This document shows, in pieces, positions 9,258 through 18,204 of a DNA stretch of 64,000 nt. How positions within the stretch are numbered: position 1 is the stretch's first letter; each line of letters starts with the position of its first letter. A program made the position numbers and the translations under genes. The notes beneath the pieces are model-generated. The model saw only the letters and a list, made by a program, of their open reading frames with translations. It was not told the DNA's origin and made no database searches. The stretch lies in the NCBI GenBank assembly GCA_017410375.1, contig JAFQQW010000013.1:1-64000 (forward strand). Reading direction: 5' to 3'. The DNA is from Clostridia bacterium (lineage in GTDB: Bacteria; Bacillota; Clostridia; RGIG6154).

Positions 9258-9263
9258 ATTATA
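9258..9263 (-). promoter_or_regulatory. Possible extended -10 promoter of the hnd operon
   Basis: On the minus strand TGTTATAAT forms an extended -10 element, about 85 bases before the hndA start. No good -35 is seen at 16-18 bases, so it is weaker than other promoters here; a regulator may be needed. The 140-base gap upstream of hndA otherwise shows nothing distinct. Confidence 0.4.
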
Positions 9264-9314
9264 ACACAACTTTTGACTAAAATCTACATTTTTATAAAAT
9301 ATAATGATTTTATT

Positions 9315-10013
9315 TTATATTTTCTTTTTCAAATACGAAATCAGTGTTTTTGCAGATTTTTCAGGAAGTTCAAGATAGTTTTCCGGCTCGGAAATATCCT
9401 CTAAGTAATGCGCATCCGAATTCTGTATAATTTGTTTTCGCAAATACGCAAAGCTTTCAGGCAATGCTTTTTTGGAAACTTCTACCGTTTCAAAGCCGAT
9501 ATCCGGCAACAAACCTAAGTTTGAAAGCACACTATATGAGCTTCTGTCCACATGGGCAGGCACTGCTACCCCACCGCATGCATCAGCATATTCTTTGATT
9601 TTTTCAAAGTCCAGTGTTGTGGCGGTTACCAAGAGCTTTTCTTCTGTACCGACAACCTCATCTTCTTCGTTCATGTATTGCTGATCACCGAAAATTTCAG
9701 GTCGGTTCAAAACAGGACCCATGTGATTTTTTACAATCTCCCCCATTTTCTCCGCACTTTCGATATCCGGAAACAAACACAACACATGTACTTCTTCTTC
9801 GCTTTCCACTTCCATACCGGGCACCACTACCAAATCCGTCCCTTCTGCCACCTTCATGGCAGACCGCACATTTCCAATGCTGTTGTGGTCTGAAATTGCA
9901 ATGATATCCAAGCCCTTCAGAATAGACATATTCACCACATTATTCGGTGTCATGTCTGCATCACCGCAGGGCGAAAGTGCCGTATGGATATGCAAATCGT
10001 AAAAACACTTCAT
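9315..10013 (-). CDS. PHP-domain metal-dependent phosphoesterase
   Basis: A 232-residue PHP (polymerase and histidinol phosphatase) domain protein. The opening DLHIHTALSPCGD carries the HxH metal motif (H8, H10); ISDHN, PGMEV and SDAH supply the further His/Asp/Glu ligands expected in this superfamily of phosphatases or nucleases. The start at 10013 has GGAG upstream and overlaps the stop codon of the DRTGG gene by 4 bases (ATGA), showing translational coupling. As the last gene of the sensor-hydrogenase module it could hydrolyse a phosphorylated or nucleotide signal, but that is inference. Confidence 0.88.
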   Translation of the reverse strand: MKCFYDLHIHTALSPCGDADMTPNNVVNMSILKGLDIIAISDHNSIGNVRSAMKVAEGTDLVVVPGMEVESEEEVHVLCLFPDIESAEKMGEIVKNHMGPVLNRPEIFGDQQYMNEEDEVVGTEEKLLVTATTLDFEKIKEYADACGGVAVPAHVDRSSYSVLSNLGLLPDIGFETVEVSKKALPESFAYLRKQIIQNSDAHYLEDISEPENYLELPEKSAKTLISYLKKKI

Positions 10014-10339
10014 AACAGCTCCTTTATCGCGCAAGCTGCCTCAAAGGAAGAAAGCGATGTTTTTAAGATAGCAACCTCCTGCTGAACGGCTTTTTCCAAA
10101 GTCGCAGGCTCCGGGTCTACGCCTTCGCTCAGCACGATGCACGCCACATCCGTCAGCACCGCCACAGCCACAATATTTGTGTTGGACATAATGGTCACCC
10201 ACGCATCGTCCTGCTGTGCTTTGGACATCACCCAGCTCAAAAGGTCACCCACATAACCGTTTTTCACATCTCTGTCCAGATTGATTTCTCCGGTTAAAAT
10301 TTCAGCATTCAGCTTTTCAGCCAATTCTTTTACTTGCAT
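10010..10339 (-). CDS. DRTGG-domain protein (second copy)
   Basis: A 109-residue protein resembling the DRTGG domain that accompanies CBS domains, phosphotransacetylase and HPr-kinase-type proteins. It shares its layout with the protein encoded at 12117-12455: opening VKELAEKLNAEILTG, a central G.LLSWV segment and a conserved Asn/Val-rich strand. Start 10339 follows TAGGAG. The spacing to the upstream sensor hydrogenase stop is 10 bases and it overlaps the downstream PHP gene. DRTGG domains are thought to bind small ligands or mediate protein contacts; its ligand is unknown. Confidence 0.75.
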   Translation of the reverse strand: MQVKELAEKLNAEILTGEINLDRDVKNGYVGDLLSWVMSKAQQDDAWVTIMSNTNIVAVAVLTDVACIVLSEGVDPEPATLEKAVQQEVAILKTSLSSFEAACAIKELL

Positions 10340-10349
10340 AAAAACGCTC

Positions 10350-11639
10350 CTATTCATCCAGTTGATTCATTTCGTTAATCAAGAAATTCAGTTTTTCGCG
10401 GAATTTAAAGATACAGTCGGATTCTTTAGCATACCCTTTTGCAATATCCTCCGAAAGTGCTTCGCAGGAGGGTGCACCGCACGATCCGCAGTCCAGACGT
10501 GGCATATTTTTGTAAATTTCATCCCGCTTGTTCATGATTTCCATGGCTTCTTTAAAGGTTTTGCCAAGGCTCATAACCGGAATGTATTCTACCTCTTTAT
10601 CAAACATCAGATCTTCCAGTTTAACATCGCCCATGTCCACAGGTTGATTGTCAAAGGTTTTGGAAAGCTTTGCAATACGCGAGCTTGCCACAAAAGAATT
10701 TTCTACCGCCAATATGCCGCCGACACAACCGCCGACACAAGCTAAGCACTCTACAAAATCCACTTCGTCCAGCTTTTCGTCGTCCACTTCTTCCAGAACC
10801 TTAATGACATTGTCAATGCCCGAAACCGAAATACTGTTTTCCAGCTCAAGTCCGCCCGTTTCACCGCCCGACAACGCCCAGGACAACCCGGACGAGGTAA
10901 CTTTGGACGCATTTTCCACATTCTGCTGTTTAAACAGGAAGGGTGCAATTTTTGCATACACCTCAGTCATGGAAAGCACGCCGTCCAAAGCGGTGCTTTC
11001 AGTGCCGACAGGTGAAATATATGTAGCCATTTTTGCCGCACAGGGAGAAATGAAGAAAATGCCGATTTCTTCTGACTTCAAACCCGTCTTTTTTATAGTT
11101 TCCTTACGGGCAACCCTTGCTATGCATTCCATTGGACTGATAATGGGCAGAATGTGATCTACCAGATTCGGAAAACGAATCTGAATCAGCTTCACCACTG
11201 CAGGACAAGCAGAATTGATAACCGGTTTTTTCACATCTTTCCGCTGTAAATAAAGCTTTGTAGCTTCGGTAATCAAATCTGCACCGGTTGCCACGTCATA
11301 CACTTCATCAAAGCCGATTTCTTTCAAAGCCGCCAAGACCAGATTCACGTTTTTGAGCATTTTGAACTGCCCGTAAAGTGTCGGTGCCGGCAACGCGATT
11401 TTATATTTATAATTATTTATTTTTTCAAAAGGATCCGTCACTGCCTTTTTTGCATGATACGGACACACACGGATGCATGCACCGCAATCCACACAGCGTT
11501 CCTTTACAATTTTTGCTTTTCCGTTCCGGACACGGATTGCTTCGGTCGGGCAACGCTTCAGACAGTTCGTGCATCCCTTACACGCATCTCTTTCCAAAGA
11601 AACAGAATGAAAATATGTATTTATACTCTTGTTTTCCAT
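10350..11639 (-). CDS. Sensor-type [FeFe]-hydrogenase homologue with ferredoxin and C-terminal Fe-S domain
   Basis: A 429-residue iron-sulfur protein: two N-terminal ferredoxin clusters (C20-C30, C49-C59), an H-cluster-like domain, and a C-terminal 4-Cys Fe-S domain (C384, C387, C392, C409). The putative H-cluster ligands C145, C200, C301 and C305 are all present, but the motifs are divergent: NSACP instead of TSCCP, SPCAAK instead of MPCxxK, and ECLACVGGC. Alanine (A144) replaces the cysteine that carries protons in catalytic enzymes, as reported for the sensory hydrogenase HydS. It lies between an anti-sigma-like ATPase and DRTGG/PHP genes, directly upstream of the catalytic hydrogenase operon. 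An H2 or redox sensor is the best guess; a low-activity hydrogenase is possible. Confidence 0.85.
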   Translation of the reverse strand: MENKSINTYFHSVSLERDACKGCTNCLKRCPTEAIRVRNGKAKIVKERCVDCGACIRVCPYHAKKAVTDPFEKINNYKYKIALPAPTLYGQFKMLKNVNLVLAALKEIGFDEVYDVATGADLITEATKLYLQRKDVKKPVINSACPAVVKLIQIRFPNLVDHILPIISPMECIARVARKETIKKTGLKSEEIGIFFISPCAAKMATYISPVGTESTALDGVLSMTEVYAKIAPFLFKQQNVENASKVTSSGLSWALSGGETGGLELENSISVSGIDNVIKVLEEVDDEKLDEVDFVECLACVGGCVGGILAVENSFVASSRIAKLSKTFDNQPVDMGDVKLEDLMFDKEVEYIPVMSLGKTFKEAMEIMNKRDEIYKNMPRLDCGSCGAPSCEALSEDIAKGYAKESDCIFKFREKLNFLINEMNQLDE

Positions 11640-11670
11640 TTCTTTTTAATCACCTCTTTTGATATGCTTT

Positions 11671-12102
11671 TTAAGCAGGAATATTCACAAATATTTCTAT
11701 TGTGGTTCCTTTGCCAAGCTCAGAACTGATATTCATTCTGTCGGCATATTTTTTAATATTCGGCAAACCCATGCCTGCGCCAAAGCCCAGCTCACGAACC
11801 CCTTCCGGTGCAGTGGAAAAGCCCTCCTGCATCGCCTGATTGATATCCGCAATACCGGGACCTTCGTCAGCCAGAATAACATGTACATATTCCGGAGAAA
11901 TTTCCACATCAATCTGTCCGCCGTTGGCATGAATAACCATGTTGATTTCTGCCTCGTACATGGAAATCGCCACTTTCCGGATAACCTCGGGTGGCACGCC
12001 AAGCTTTCTTAATGCTTTTTTCACTTCACTGGATGCTTCTCCGGCTGCCTGGAAATCGGTCGGACTTACCTTGTAGCTTAATTTTACTACATCACTGTTC
12101 AT
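11671..12102 (-). CDS. Anti-sigma-factor-like GHKL ATPase (RsbW/SpoIIAB family)
   Basis: A 143-residue single-domain GHKL ATPase of the serine-kinase/anti-sigma type. It has the N-box YEAEINMVIHA near residues 49-59, G1 box DEGPGI near 79-84 and G2 box GFGAGMGLPNIK near 101-112. Family members phosphorylate an anti-anti-sigma protein or bind a sigma factor. No STAS partner is encoded next to it, so its target may be the neighbouring DRTGG or hydrogenase-like protein. GGGAGG precedes the ATG; gaps to neighbours are 14 and 31 bases, consistent with one operon. Confidence 0.85.
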   Translation of the reverse strand: MNSDVVKLSYKVSPTDFQAAGEASSEVKKALRKLGVPPEVIRKVAISMYEAEINMVIHANGGQIDVEISPEYVHVILADEGPGIADINQAMQEGFSTAPEGVRELGFGAGMGLPNIKKYADRMNISSELGKGTTIEIFVNIPA

Positions 12103-12116
12103 AAGCTACCTCCCTG

Positions 12117-12455
12117 TCAGCGAACCAGTCCGCCGCTATAAAGCTTACCGCAAGCAGAATAGAGAGGCTCTTCGGTCGTCATAATAATCATATCTTTTTT
12201 CTTTGCCAGTTCAATAATTTCATCCTCGGGCATTTTACCGCGCACAAAGCAGATGGCACGAATGTCCATCATTTCCGCAGTGCGAACCACCTGCAGATTA
12301 TTAAGACCGGTAAGCAGCAACCCCTGATTCTTTACATATGCCAGAACGTCACTCATCAGGTCGCTGCCGCAGGCAGAAAAAACTTCCTCGTCCAGCATAT
12401 CCTCACCATTTAAAATTTGTGCATTCAAAATTTCTTTTACTTCACTGATTTTCAT
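12117..12455 (-). CDS. DRTGG-domain protein (first copy)
   Basis: A 112-residue DRTGG-like protein and first gene of the sensor operon. It begins KISEVKEILNAQILNGED and contains a CGSDLMSDVLAYVK segment comparable to the second copy at 10010-10339, though the two have diverged strongly. No enzyme motif or membrane segment is seen. An AAGGTG site lies upstream of the ATG and a 17-base-spaced promoter lies at 12488-12516. Role unknown; probably a ligand-binding or docking component. Confidence 0.75.
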   Translation of the reverse strand: MKISEVKEILNAQILNGEDMLDEEVFSACGSDLMSDVLAYVKNQGLLLTGLNNLQVVRTAEMMDIRAICFVRGKMPEDEIIELAKKKDMIIMTTEEPLYSACGKLYSGGLVR

Positions 12456-12487
12456 ATGTTCACCTTCTCATAAAGATTTATATAATT

Positions 12488-12516
12488 AGTATAGCAAATT
12501 TTGCAAAAAAATGCAA
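12488..12516 (-). promoter_or_regulatory. Promoter of the sensor-hydrogenase operon
   Basis: On the minus strand TTGCAT (12516-12511) and TATACT (12493-12488) are separated by 17 bases, with TGC before the -10. Start near 12481 gives a leader of about 25 bases. Confidence 0.65.
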
Positions 12517-12541
12517 TAAGCAATTGTTGGGCACAAAACAC

Positions 12542-12571
12542 AAAAAAAGAGCCTGTTTAGGCTCTTTTTTA
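12542..12571 (-). terminator. Terminator after the GH28-like gene
   Basis: AAAAGAGCC pairs with GGCTCTTTT around TGTTTA; on the minus strand a run of T follows. The hairpin begins at the stop codon itself. Confidence 0.85.
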
Positions 12572-13891
12572 TTGGATATTCAGTTCAAGTCCTTCACGCA
12601 TCAGCTTGATGGGGACACCCTCTTTTACAAACACATCCCGTACGATCACATTTTTCAGAAAATCGGATTCACGCATACAACGGAAATCCAGGCCGCAGCC
12701 GATATAATTTTCATCCGGATCATTAATGAATTTTTCCATACGGTAATCCGCTGTTCCATTGAAATGGATGTTTTCCAACAATACATTTTCCAAAGACGCA
12801 CCGCCCGAAACCACACAACCGTTTTCCCAAAACACGCCGGAGGACTGATATGTGGATATTGCATACATAGATTTTCCTTCCGCATACACATCACGGATCA
12901 CAGAATCCTTTAAGGTTGCTGCCAAATATACAGTTCCTCTGAACAAAGAACGCACATTTGTTACCGTAATGTTGAAAATTTCTCCATGTATTGCCGGACG
13001 ATTTCTGTAATAATTATTTTCCCCGATACGCACAACACCCCAGGGACCGTATTCCTGATTGTCCGGATAAATTTCTTCCGAAGTAGAAATGTTATCAATC
13101 CGTATATTATAAAGCTTTGCGCCATCCGAACAACGAAGCGCAACCACCGTTGCCGCCGTTCTGGTACAAACATCCCGAATGGTAACATCATGTATGTCAC
13201 AATTTCTGTCTTTACAAAGATACGCACCATCAAACTCTGCAGGAAATGCCGAAAGTGCCACAGAGTCATCTCCTGTTCTTCCCTTGATGCGCTCAATCAA
13301 AATTTCCGAACAACCGATTCTTAAATTGATGCCATCCTGATTCGGAACATGCGCTCCGTTATAAAAAGTAATGTCAGAGAGTCTGCCTCGCTTGCAACCA
13401 ATTTGATTGATTGCCCAATAACGCATATTTACGCATTTGATACCTTCTATCACATAGTCAACAACGTTGCACAGAAAAATCAAATGGCTTGTTTGCATGG
13501 GAATGCCCATTTTCTGATAGGTTTGCTCATGCAGACCATTTTCATTGTTTCCGCCATCCAGAACAGCGTTTCCTCTGCCGAGAATTTGGATATGGCTTTG
13601 TTCTTCACCCAAATACGACCTTGATTCAAAACAAATATTTTTGTTTCGGAAAATATTTTCATAAACACCGTCTGCCAATGTCAGATGACAGTTATCTAAA
13701 ATGATCGTGATGTCCGAGGGTAAAAGAATGGATTTTTCAATCACCCATTCCGTTAAACCGGTTCGTTCCGACAGTTTGGGAATAATCACAGTGTTAATAT
13801 TTTGTTCAATCGCATAATCAATGGCGTTTTGAATGGACTCGGAGTCGGATTTCCCTATAATGTTTTTATCATTCGGTGTTACGCAGCGCAT
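12569..13891 (-). CDS. GH28-like right-handed beta-helix protein (polygalacturonase family)
   Basis: A 440-residue protein with the Asn/Ile/Val-rich repeating strands of a parallel beta-helix. The segment NQDGINLRIG followed by GRTGDDSVAL resembles the NTD and DD catalytic motifs of GH28 polygalacturonases and related rhamnogalacturonan hydrolases. No signal peptide or transmembrane segment is seen, so it probably acts in the cytoplasm on imported oligosaccharides. It stands alone with its own promoter and terminator. The exact substrate cannot be told from sequence; GH28 in the broad sense is the firmest statement. Confidence 0.75.
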   Translation of the reverse strand: MRCVTPNDKNIIGKSDSESIQNAIDYAIEQNINTVIIPKLSERTGLTEWVIEKSILLPSDITIILDNCHLTLADGVYENIFRNKNICFESRSYLGEEQSHIQILGRGNAVLDGGNNENGLHEQTYQKMGIPMQTSHLIFLCNVVDYVIEGIKCVNMRYWAINQIGCKRGRLSDITFYNGAHVPNQDGINLRIGCSEILIERIKGRTGDDSVALSAFPAEFDGAYLCKDRNCDIHDVTIRDVCTRTAATVVALRCSDGAKLYNIRIDNISTSEEIYPDNQEYGPWGVVRIGENNYYRNRPAIHGEIFNITVTNVRSLFRGTVYLAATLKDSVIRDVYAEGKSMYAISTYQSSGVFWENGCVVSGGASLENVLLENIHFNGTADYRMEKFINDPDENYIGCGLDFRCMRESDFLKNVIVRDVFVKEGVPIKLMREGLELNIQ

Positions 13892-13928
13892 ACTAAAAGC
13901 CCCTTTTACAAAAAAATTATATGCGTTA

Positions 13929-13956
13929 ATTATAGCATTTTCAATCTTCTTGTCAA
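13929..13956 (-). promoter_or_regulatory. Strong promoter of the GH28-like gene
   Basis: On the minus strand TTGACA (13956-13951) and TATAAT (13934-13929) are both consensus with a 16-base spacer and a TGC extended -10. Start near 13922 gives a leader of about 30 bases. Confidence 0.8.
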
Positions 13957-13989
13957 GTTAAAAGTTGCATTTCGAAAATTTTTCGTAAA

Positions 13990-15156
13990 TTATTTCAGCA
14001 ACGCCGCTTTATCTGTCTTTTCCCATGCAACGCCTAAATCTTCACGACCCATATGACCGTAAGCTGCGAGTTGTTTGTAGATAGGTGCTCTTAAACCCAA
14101 CTGTTTGATGATTGCCGCAGGACGCATGTCAAACACTTTGTTTACGCGGTTTGCAATTTCTTCTTCGGAAATTAAACCGGTACCAAAGGTATCAATCATA
14201 ACCGAAACGGGTTTTGCCACACCGATCGCATAGGCAAGCTGAACCTCACATTTTTTAGCCAATCCTGCCGCAACAACGTTTTTAGCGATGTAGCGTGCAT
14301 AGTAAGCTGCGCTTCTGTCTACTTTCGTCGGGTCCTTGCCTGAGAAAGCACCGCCACCGTGACGTGCATAACCGCCGTAGGTGTCAACAATAATTTTTCT
14401 GCCGGTAAGACCGGTATCTCCCATAGGACCGCCGATTACAAAACGACCGGTGGGATTTACATAAATCTTGGTATCAATATCCAAAAGTTCAGAAGGAACA
14501 ATAGGTTCAATAACAAGGCTTATAATATCTTTACGGATTTGTTCTAAGGATACGTCTGCTGCGTGCTGTGTGGAAACAACCACCGCATCAACGCGCACAG
14601 CCTTATCGTCGTCATATTCAACCGTAACCTGTGTTTTGCCGTCCGGTCTTAAATACGGAAGTGTGCCGTTTTTACGCACTTCTGTCAGGCGTTTTGCCAT
14701 CTTGTGTGCAAGCATAATGGGAAGAGGCATCAGCTCAGGGGTTTCGTCGCAAGCATAGCCAAACATCATACCCTGATCCCCTGCACCGATGGAAGAGCTG
14801 TCTTCGGTATCACCGTCTTTCGCTTCTGCCGCCATATCTACACCAAGCGCAATATCTGCAGACTGCTCATGGATAGCGGTCATAACACTACAGGTGTTGC
14901 CGTCAAAACCAAAATCACCGTTGTTATAGCCGATTTCATTTACAGTATCGCGCACAATTTTCTGTACGTCCACATAACAATCGGTGGAAATTTCACCCAT
15001 AACCACAACAGAGCCTGTAGTTGTAAAGGTTTCGCAGGCTACACGTGCAGCAGGATCGTTGGTATAAATCGCATCAAGCACCGCATCCGAAATGAGGTCG
15101 CACATTTTATCGGGATGCCCCTCAGTAACAGATTCGGAAGTAAAGAGTTTTCTCAT
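13990..15156 (-). CDS. metK: S-adenosylmethionine synthetase
   Basis: A 388-residue protein that makes S-adenosylmethionine from methionine and ATP. Family signatures are all visible: [12 protein letters not shown] near the N-terminus, [12 protein letters not shown], and [18 protein letters not shown]. Length is normal for bacterial MetK. GGAT-type ribosome binding site upstream. It follows the small exporter gene after about 40 bases, too short to hold a SAM riboswitch, and none was found. Confidence 0.97.
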   Translation of the reverse strand: MRKLFTSESVTEGHPDKMCDLISDAVLDAIYTNDPAARVACETFTTTGSVVVMGEISTDCYVDVQKIVRDTVNEIGYNNGDFGFDGNTCSVMTAIHEQSADIALGVDMAAEAKDGDTEDSSSIGAGDQGMMFGYACDETPELMPLPIMLAHKMAKRLTEVRKNGTLPYLRPDGKTQVTVEYDDDKAVRVDAVVVSTQHAADVSLEQIRKDIISLVIEPIVPSELLDIDTKIYVNPTGRFVIGGPMGDTGLTGRKIIVDTYGGYARHGGGAFSGKDPTKVDRSAAYYARYIAKNVVAAGLAKKCEVQLAYAIGVAKPVSVMIDTFGTGLISEEEIANRVNKVFDMRPAAIIKQLGLRAPIYKQLAAYGHMGREDLGVAWEKTDKAALLK

Positions 15157-15196
15157 AGTATAATCTATCCTTTCTCAAAAACGTAATTATATCGGT

Positions 15197-15721
15197 TTAA
15201 GCAAATGCCATAAGTCCCAAATGGCTCAAAGCAAGCATAACCAGCCCCGCAGTAACAACACCCAGTGCGATTGCAGGAAAAGAATGCTTAAGACGCATCC
15301 CCATAACAGATGCAATCAAAGCACCTGTCCAGGCACCCGTACCGGGAAGCGGAATGGCAACAAAGGCAAATAATGCCCAAAAAGAAACTGCATTTTTACG
15401 GGAATTTCTTTTCCTGGCATCTTCCTTTGCATTTGCCGCTTCAGCCTTTTTCTTCGCACGGTTTTCCAGGCGAATCACAAGACCTCGCAACAGCTTTGTT
15501 TTCTTCATCCATTCAAAAATCGGACGTAAAAACCAGATAATGAAAGGAACCGGAAGCAGATTTCCAACCACGCAAAGCAAAAGTGCTTCCAGCCACGGCA
15601 TATTAAACGCAACGACCGCAACAGGCAATGCTCCGCGTAATTCAATCACCGGAATCATAGATATTAAAAGCACAATAATTTCATTCGGAACCGATGAAAG
15701 CAAATCTAATAAATAATCCAT
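15197..15721 (-). CDS. Small multidrug-export family membrane protein (COG2426)
   Basis: A 174-residue membrane protein starting MDYLLDLLSS, chosen because GGGAGG lies 4 bases before this ATG; the upstream ATG at 15733 would place that site inside the gene. It shows hydrophobic segments with the family signature IPVIELRGALPVAV and FVAIPLPGTGAWTGAL, typical of the Sm_multidrug_ex family. The family name is historical and transport substrate is unproven. A lysine/arginine-rich loop lies in the middle. It has a good promoter and is followed by metK. Confidence 0.85.
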   Translation of the reverse strand: MDYLLDLLSSVPNEIIVLLISMIPVIELRGALPVAVVAFNMPWLEALLLCVVGNLLPVPFIIWFLRPIFEWMKKTKLLRGLVIRLENRAKKKAEAANAKEDARKRNSRKNAVSFWALFAFVAIPLPGTGAWTGALIASVMGMRLKHSFPAIALGVVTAGLVMLALSHLGLMAFA

Positions 15722-15751
15722 ATGTCCTCCCATTTTTTATAAATCATATAG

Positions 15752-15780
15752 ATTATACTATAAAAAACGACAAAAAGCAA
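15752..15780 (-). promoter_or_regulatory. Promoter for the COG2426-metK pair
   Basis: On the minus strand TTGCTT (15780-15775) and TATAAT (15757-15752) are separated by 17 bases. It abuts the 3' end of spoIIE. Confidence 0.65.
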
Positions 15781-15783
15781 GTT

Positions 15784-18099
15784 TTATTTTTCAGAGATTT
15801 TCACTAAGATGACCGTCATATCATCTTTACAGCCTAAAACCCGTCTTACCGCCTCCTCCATTAGTTTATCCGCACCATGCTGCGCACTGCAGTCCCCAAG
15901 ATTTATCAAGAAATCCTTAATCCATTTATCATCGATACTCACGTCGGTCACGCCATCCGAAACCAGCAAAATCCAGTCCCCCGAACAAAAGGCAAGTCGG
16001 CGGTTTGCAGTCTCAATTTCGCCTACAATGCCGGCAGGCAGAGCCTGTGCCGCCAACACCCCCACCTGATTTCCTCTGCATAAATACGAGCAGGCGCTGG
16101 CGTTTTTAATAATTTCTCCCTCTCCGCTGAACAAATCCAGTACAAGCAAATCCAATGTGGCAAAATTCTCATCATAAGACTTAAGTACAAGCACGGAGTT
16201 AATCAACCGCACCGCCGTTTCCCGGGCAATGCCTGCCATGAGCATATGCTCTAAAAGACCGACCGTCTCCCGGCTTTCCTTTGCCGCCCGGTTGCCTGTT
16301 CCCATGCCGTCGCTTAAAGCAATCACCAGTTTCCCCTCTTCGGGGTACATAATAGCATAGCTGTCTCCGCACGCCTGCTCTTTTGACGGGCGTATCCGCG
16401 AAATACCAATCTGCGCTTCAAAATTCTCCTTTTCGCGATATGTAAAGATACTTCTTTCTCTGTTCGTGTTTTCCTGCAACAATGAAAAATTCCTGCCGGT
16501 CACTTTGCTCAAAACAGCCTTACTGTCTCTTATACAAGCCTCCTTCGATTTACAGTCAAGCACCGAAATCTCCGCCTCCAGACGATTGTTCAACCCTTTT
16601 GTAACCGACACATTTTCCACATACATTCCCAGCCCATCCAGCAAAGTAATGATCCTTTTTTCACTCTCCTCTTCAAAAACAACCGTCTCTGTTATTTCAT
16701 TTGCCAGACAACGCACTACGCCCGAAACCTCACTGAGCTGCTTTGATACCAGTTCGCGGTTTTCTGCAATACGGTTTTCCCAGACACGGTTTACCCGAAA
16801 CACCTCGTACACCTTATTGCATTCCGAAAGCATTCGTTCATTTTGCAGACATCGGTTTTTTATATTTGCCGACAAGTCTGTCCGCTCTGCCCAGCCCCGA
16901 TGTATTGTTTTTTGCAAAAGTCCTGCAATTTCTGATCTCGCTGTCTCTTCACGCAGAATGCATCTACTCCTTTGTTCGCATTTTCCGCAAACCCTTTCGT
17001 ACACATCCGCAGTCAGCAAAGCTGCTGTTTCTTTTTCCCCTTCTTTCCTGATTTTCCCTGCGTTTCCCATGGATGCCGCCAGTACGGAAAAAGCATCCGC
17101 AATACGGTTCAATCGTTTTACTGCCATTTTTTCAAACGCCTCTCTTTCGTTTTTTTGGTATATTCCTTGTCTTTGTGTCAAAAGCAAAATGCTTTGTTTT
17201 ATTTTTAAAAGCCTCTTTTTCGGCATCAAAAGAAAAACTACACCTGCAATAAATATTTCCGGCAAACCAATCAGGAATCCCTCCGGATTGCCCGTATAAA
17301 ATGTCATCAGCACGTCCGAAAGAACCATACCTGCAACAATACCCGGCTTACCAAGCCTTTTACACACACAGCAAAAAAGTGCCGCCACCGAATATGCACC
17401 CACCGCATATAGCATAGACGGACTTAAAAGACTCACAAAAAAACCAAGCACCGTTCCCAAAACAACACATGCTCCAACGGAAAAGCTATATGCCGAAAAC
17501 AATACTATAAAAACAGAAAAGGTCTCTGCCAGATACAACCCCTGCGTCGGTTGCAGACGCGTAAGTCCTGACAGACAGATACAAAACACTGCAGCAATGC
17601 AAAAAAGCTCCTCTGCAGTTGCGCTTCTGCGCAGCTTAGGGGCAGACAAAAAGCGGAACACCGTTATATACGCATGCACCGAAAAAAGTCCCACAACAAG
17701 CTCTGCGCCTGCAAGAATCCAGAAGTAAAGATTTTTTTCTGCAAAACCGCCATAAATCAAATCCGCAAGAAATAAAGCTATGCAGTAAAACACACAGCCT
17801 GTCCGCTCCGTTACAAAGCCCCGTCTGCCTGCAGATGCAGCAGTCAATAAAAGAACTGCAATCCAGTATTTAAGTGCAGATATCCCGAAGCCGCCAAGCC
17901 CGATTCCCAATGCGATCCAGAGTGCCGACAATCCGCATGGCTCAAGACAGTATACTGCCGCAGCACAAGCCACGCCAAAAGGGGAAAGTGTTTGCAAAAC
18001 ACATCCCATGCCGGACAGCACCAGACAGCTTGTCCTTAAAATCTGAGCGACCGAAAACATTCCGATTCCCTTCCGGAATATTCTCCGAAAAGTCTCCAT
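15784..18099 (-). CDS. spoIIE: Stage II sporulation protein E (SpoIIE-type PP2C phosphatase)
   Basis: About 771 residues, close to the usual SpoIIE length. The N-terminal 300 residues are a chain of hydrophobic segments (a polytopic membrane domain, about ten helices), followed by a central Cys-containing region (VCGKCEQRSRCILREE) and a C-terminal PP2C phosphatase domain with the metal-binding segments CGDSYAI, ALSDGMGTG and LLVSDGVTD. In Bacillus SpoIIE dephosphorylates SpoIIAA to release sigma F in the forespore; the spoIIA operon is present at 34040-35464, so the same switch should work here. ATG at 18099 follows AAGGAGGGG by 5 bases. A TATAAT lies upstream (about 18151) without a clear -35. 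Confidence 0.93.
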   Translation of the reverse strand: METFRRIFRKGIGMFSVAQILRTSCLVLSGMGCVLQTLSPFGVACAAAVYCLEPCGLSALWIALGIGLGGFGISALKYWIAVLLLTAASAGRRGFVTERTGCVFYCIALFLADLIYGGFAEKNLYFWILAGAELVVGLFSVHAYITVFRFLSAPKLRRSATAEELFCIAAVFCICLSGLTRLQPTQGLYLAETFSVFIVLFSAYSFSVGACVVLGTVLGFFVSLLSPSMLYAVGAYSVAALFCCVCKRLGKPGIVAGMVLSDVLMTFYTGNPEGFLIGLPEIFIAGVVFLLMPKKRLLKIKQSILLLTQRQGIYQKNEREAFEKMAVKRLNRIADAFSVLAASMGNAGKIRKEGEKETAALLTADVYERVCGKCEQRSRCILREETARSEIAGLLQKTIHRGWAERTDLSANIKNRCLQNERMLSECNKVYEVFRVNRVWENRIAENRELVSKQLSEVSGVVRCLANEITETVVFEEESEKRIITLLDGLGMYVENVSVTKGLNNRLEAEISVLDCKSKEACIRDSKAVLSKVTGRNFSLLQENTNRERSIFTYREKENFEAQIGISRIRPSKEQACGDSYAIMYPEEGKLVIALSDGMGTGNRAAKESRETVGLLEHMLMAGIARETAVRLINSVLVLKSYDENFATLDLLVLDLFSGEGEIIKNASACSYLCRGNQVGVLAAQALPAGIVGEIETANRRLAFCSGDWILLVSDGVTDVSIDDKWIKDFLINLGDCSAQHGADKLMEEAVRRVLGCKDDMTVILVKISEK

Positions 18100-18204
18100 C
18101 CACACCCCTCCTTCCCTGCAATACGCTTACATTATACGCATTTAAATAAAAAAATCTTGTAGACTTTTCTGTTTTATGCACATTTCCCGCCAACATTTCC
18201 AAAC

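Noticed and set aside
13960-13990. Terminator after metK
   Set aside because: CGAAAATTTTTCG gives only a weak AT-rich pairing and no proper T-tract, so it was not called.
15157-15196. SAM riboswitch before metK
   Set aside because: The gap to the preceding gene is only 40 bases, too short for the aptamer, and no conserved stem pattern is seen.
16466-17299. Plus-strand open frame of 277 codons opposite spoIIE
   Set aside because: Translation is rich in Ser, Phe and Arg without any recognisable domain and it is antisense to the PP2C and central regions of spoIIE.
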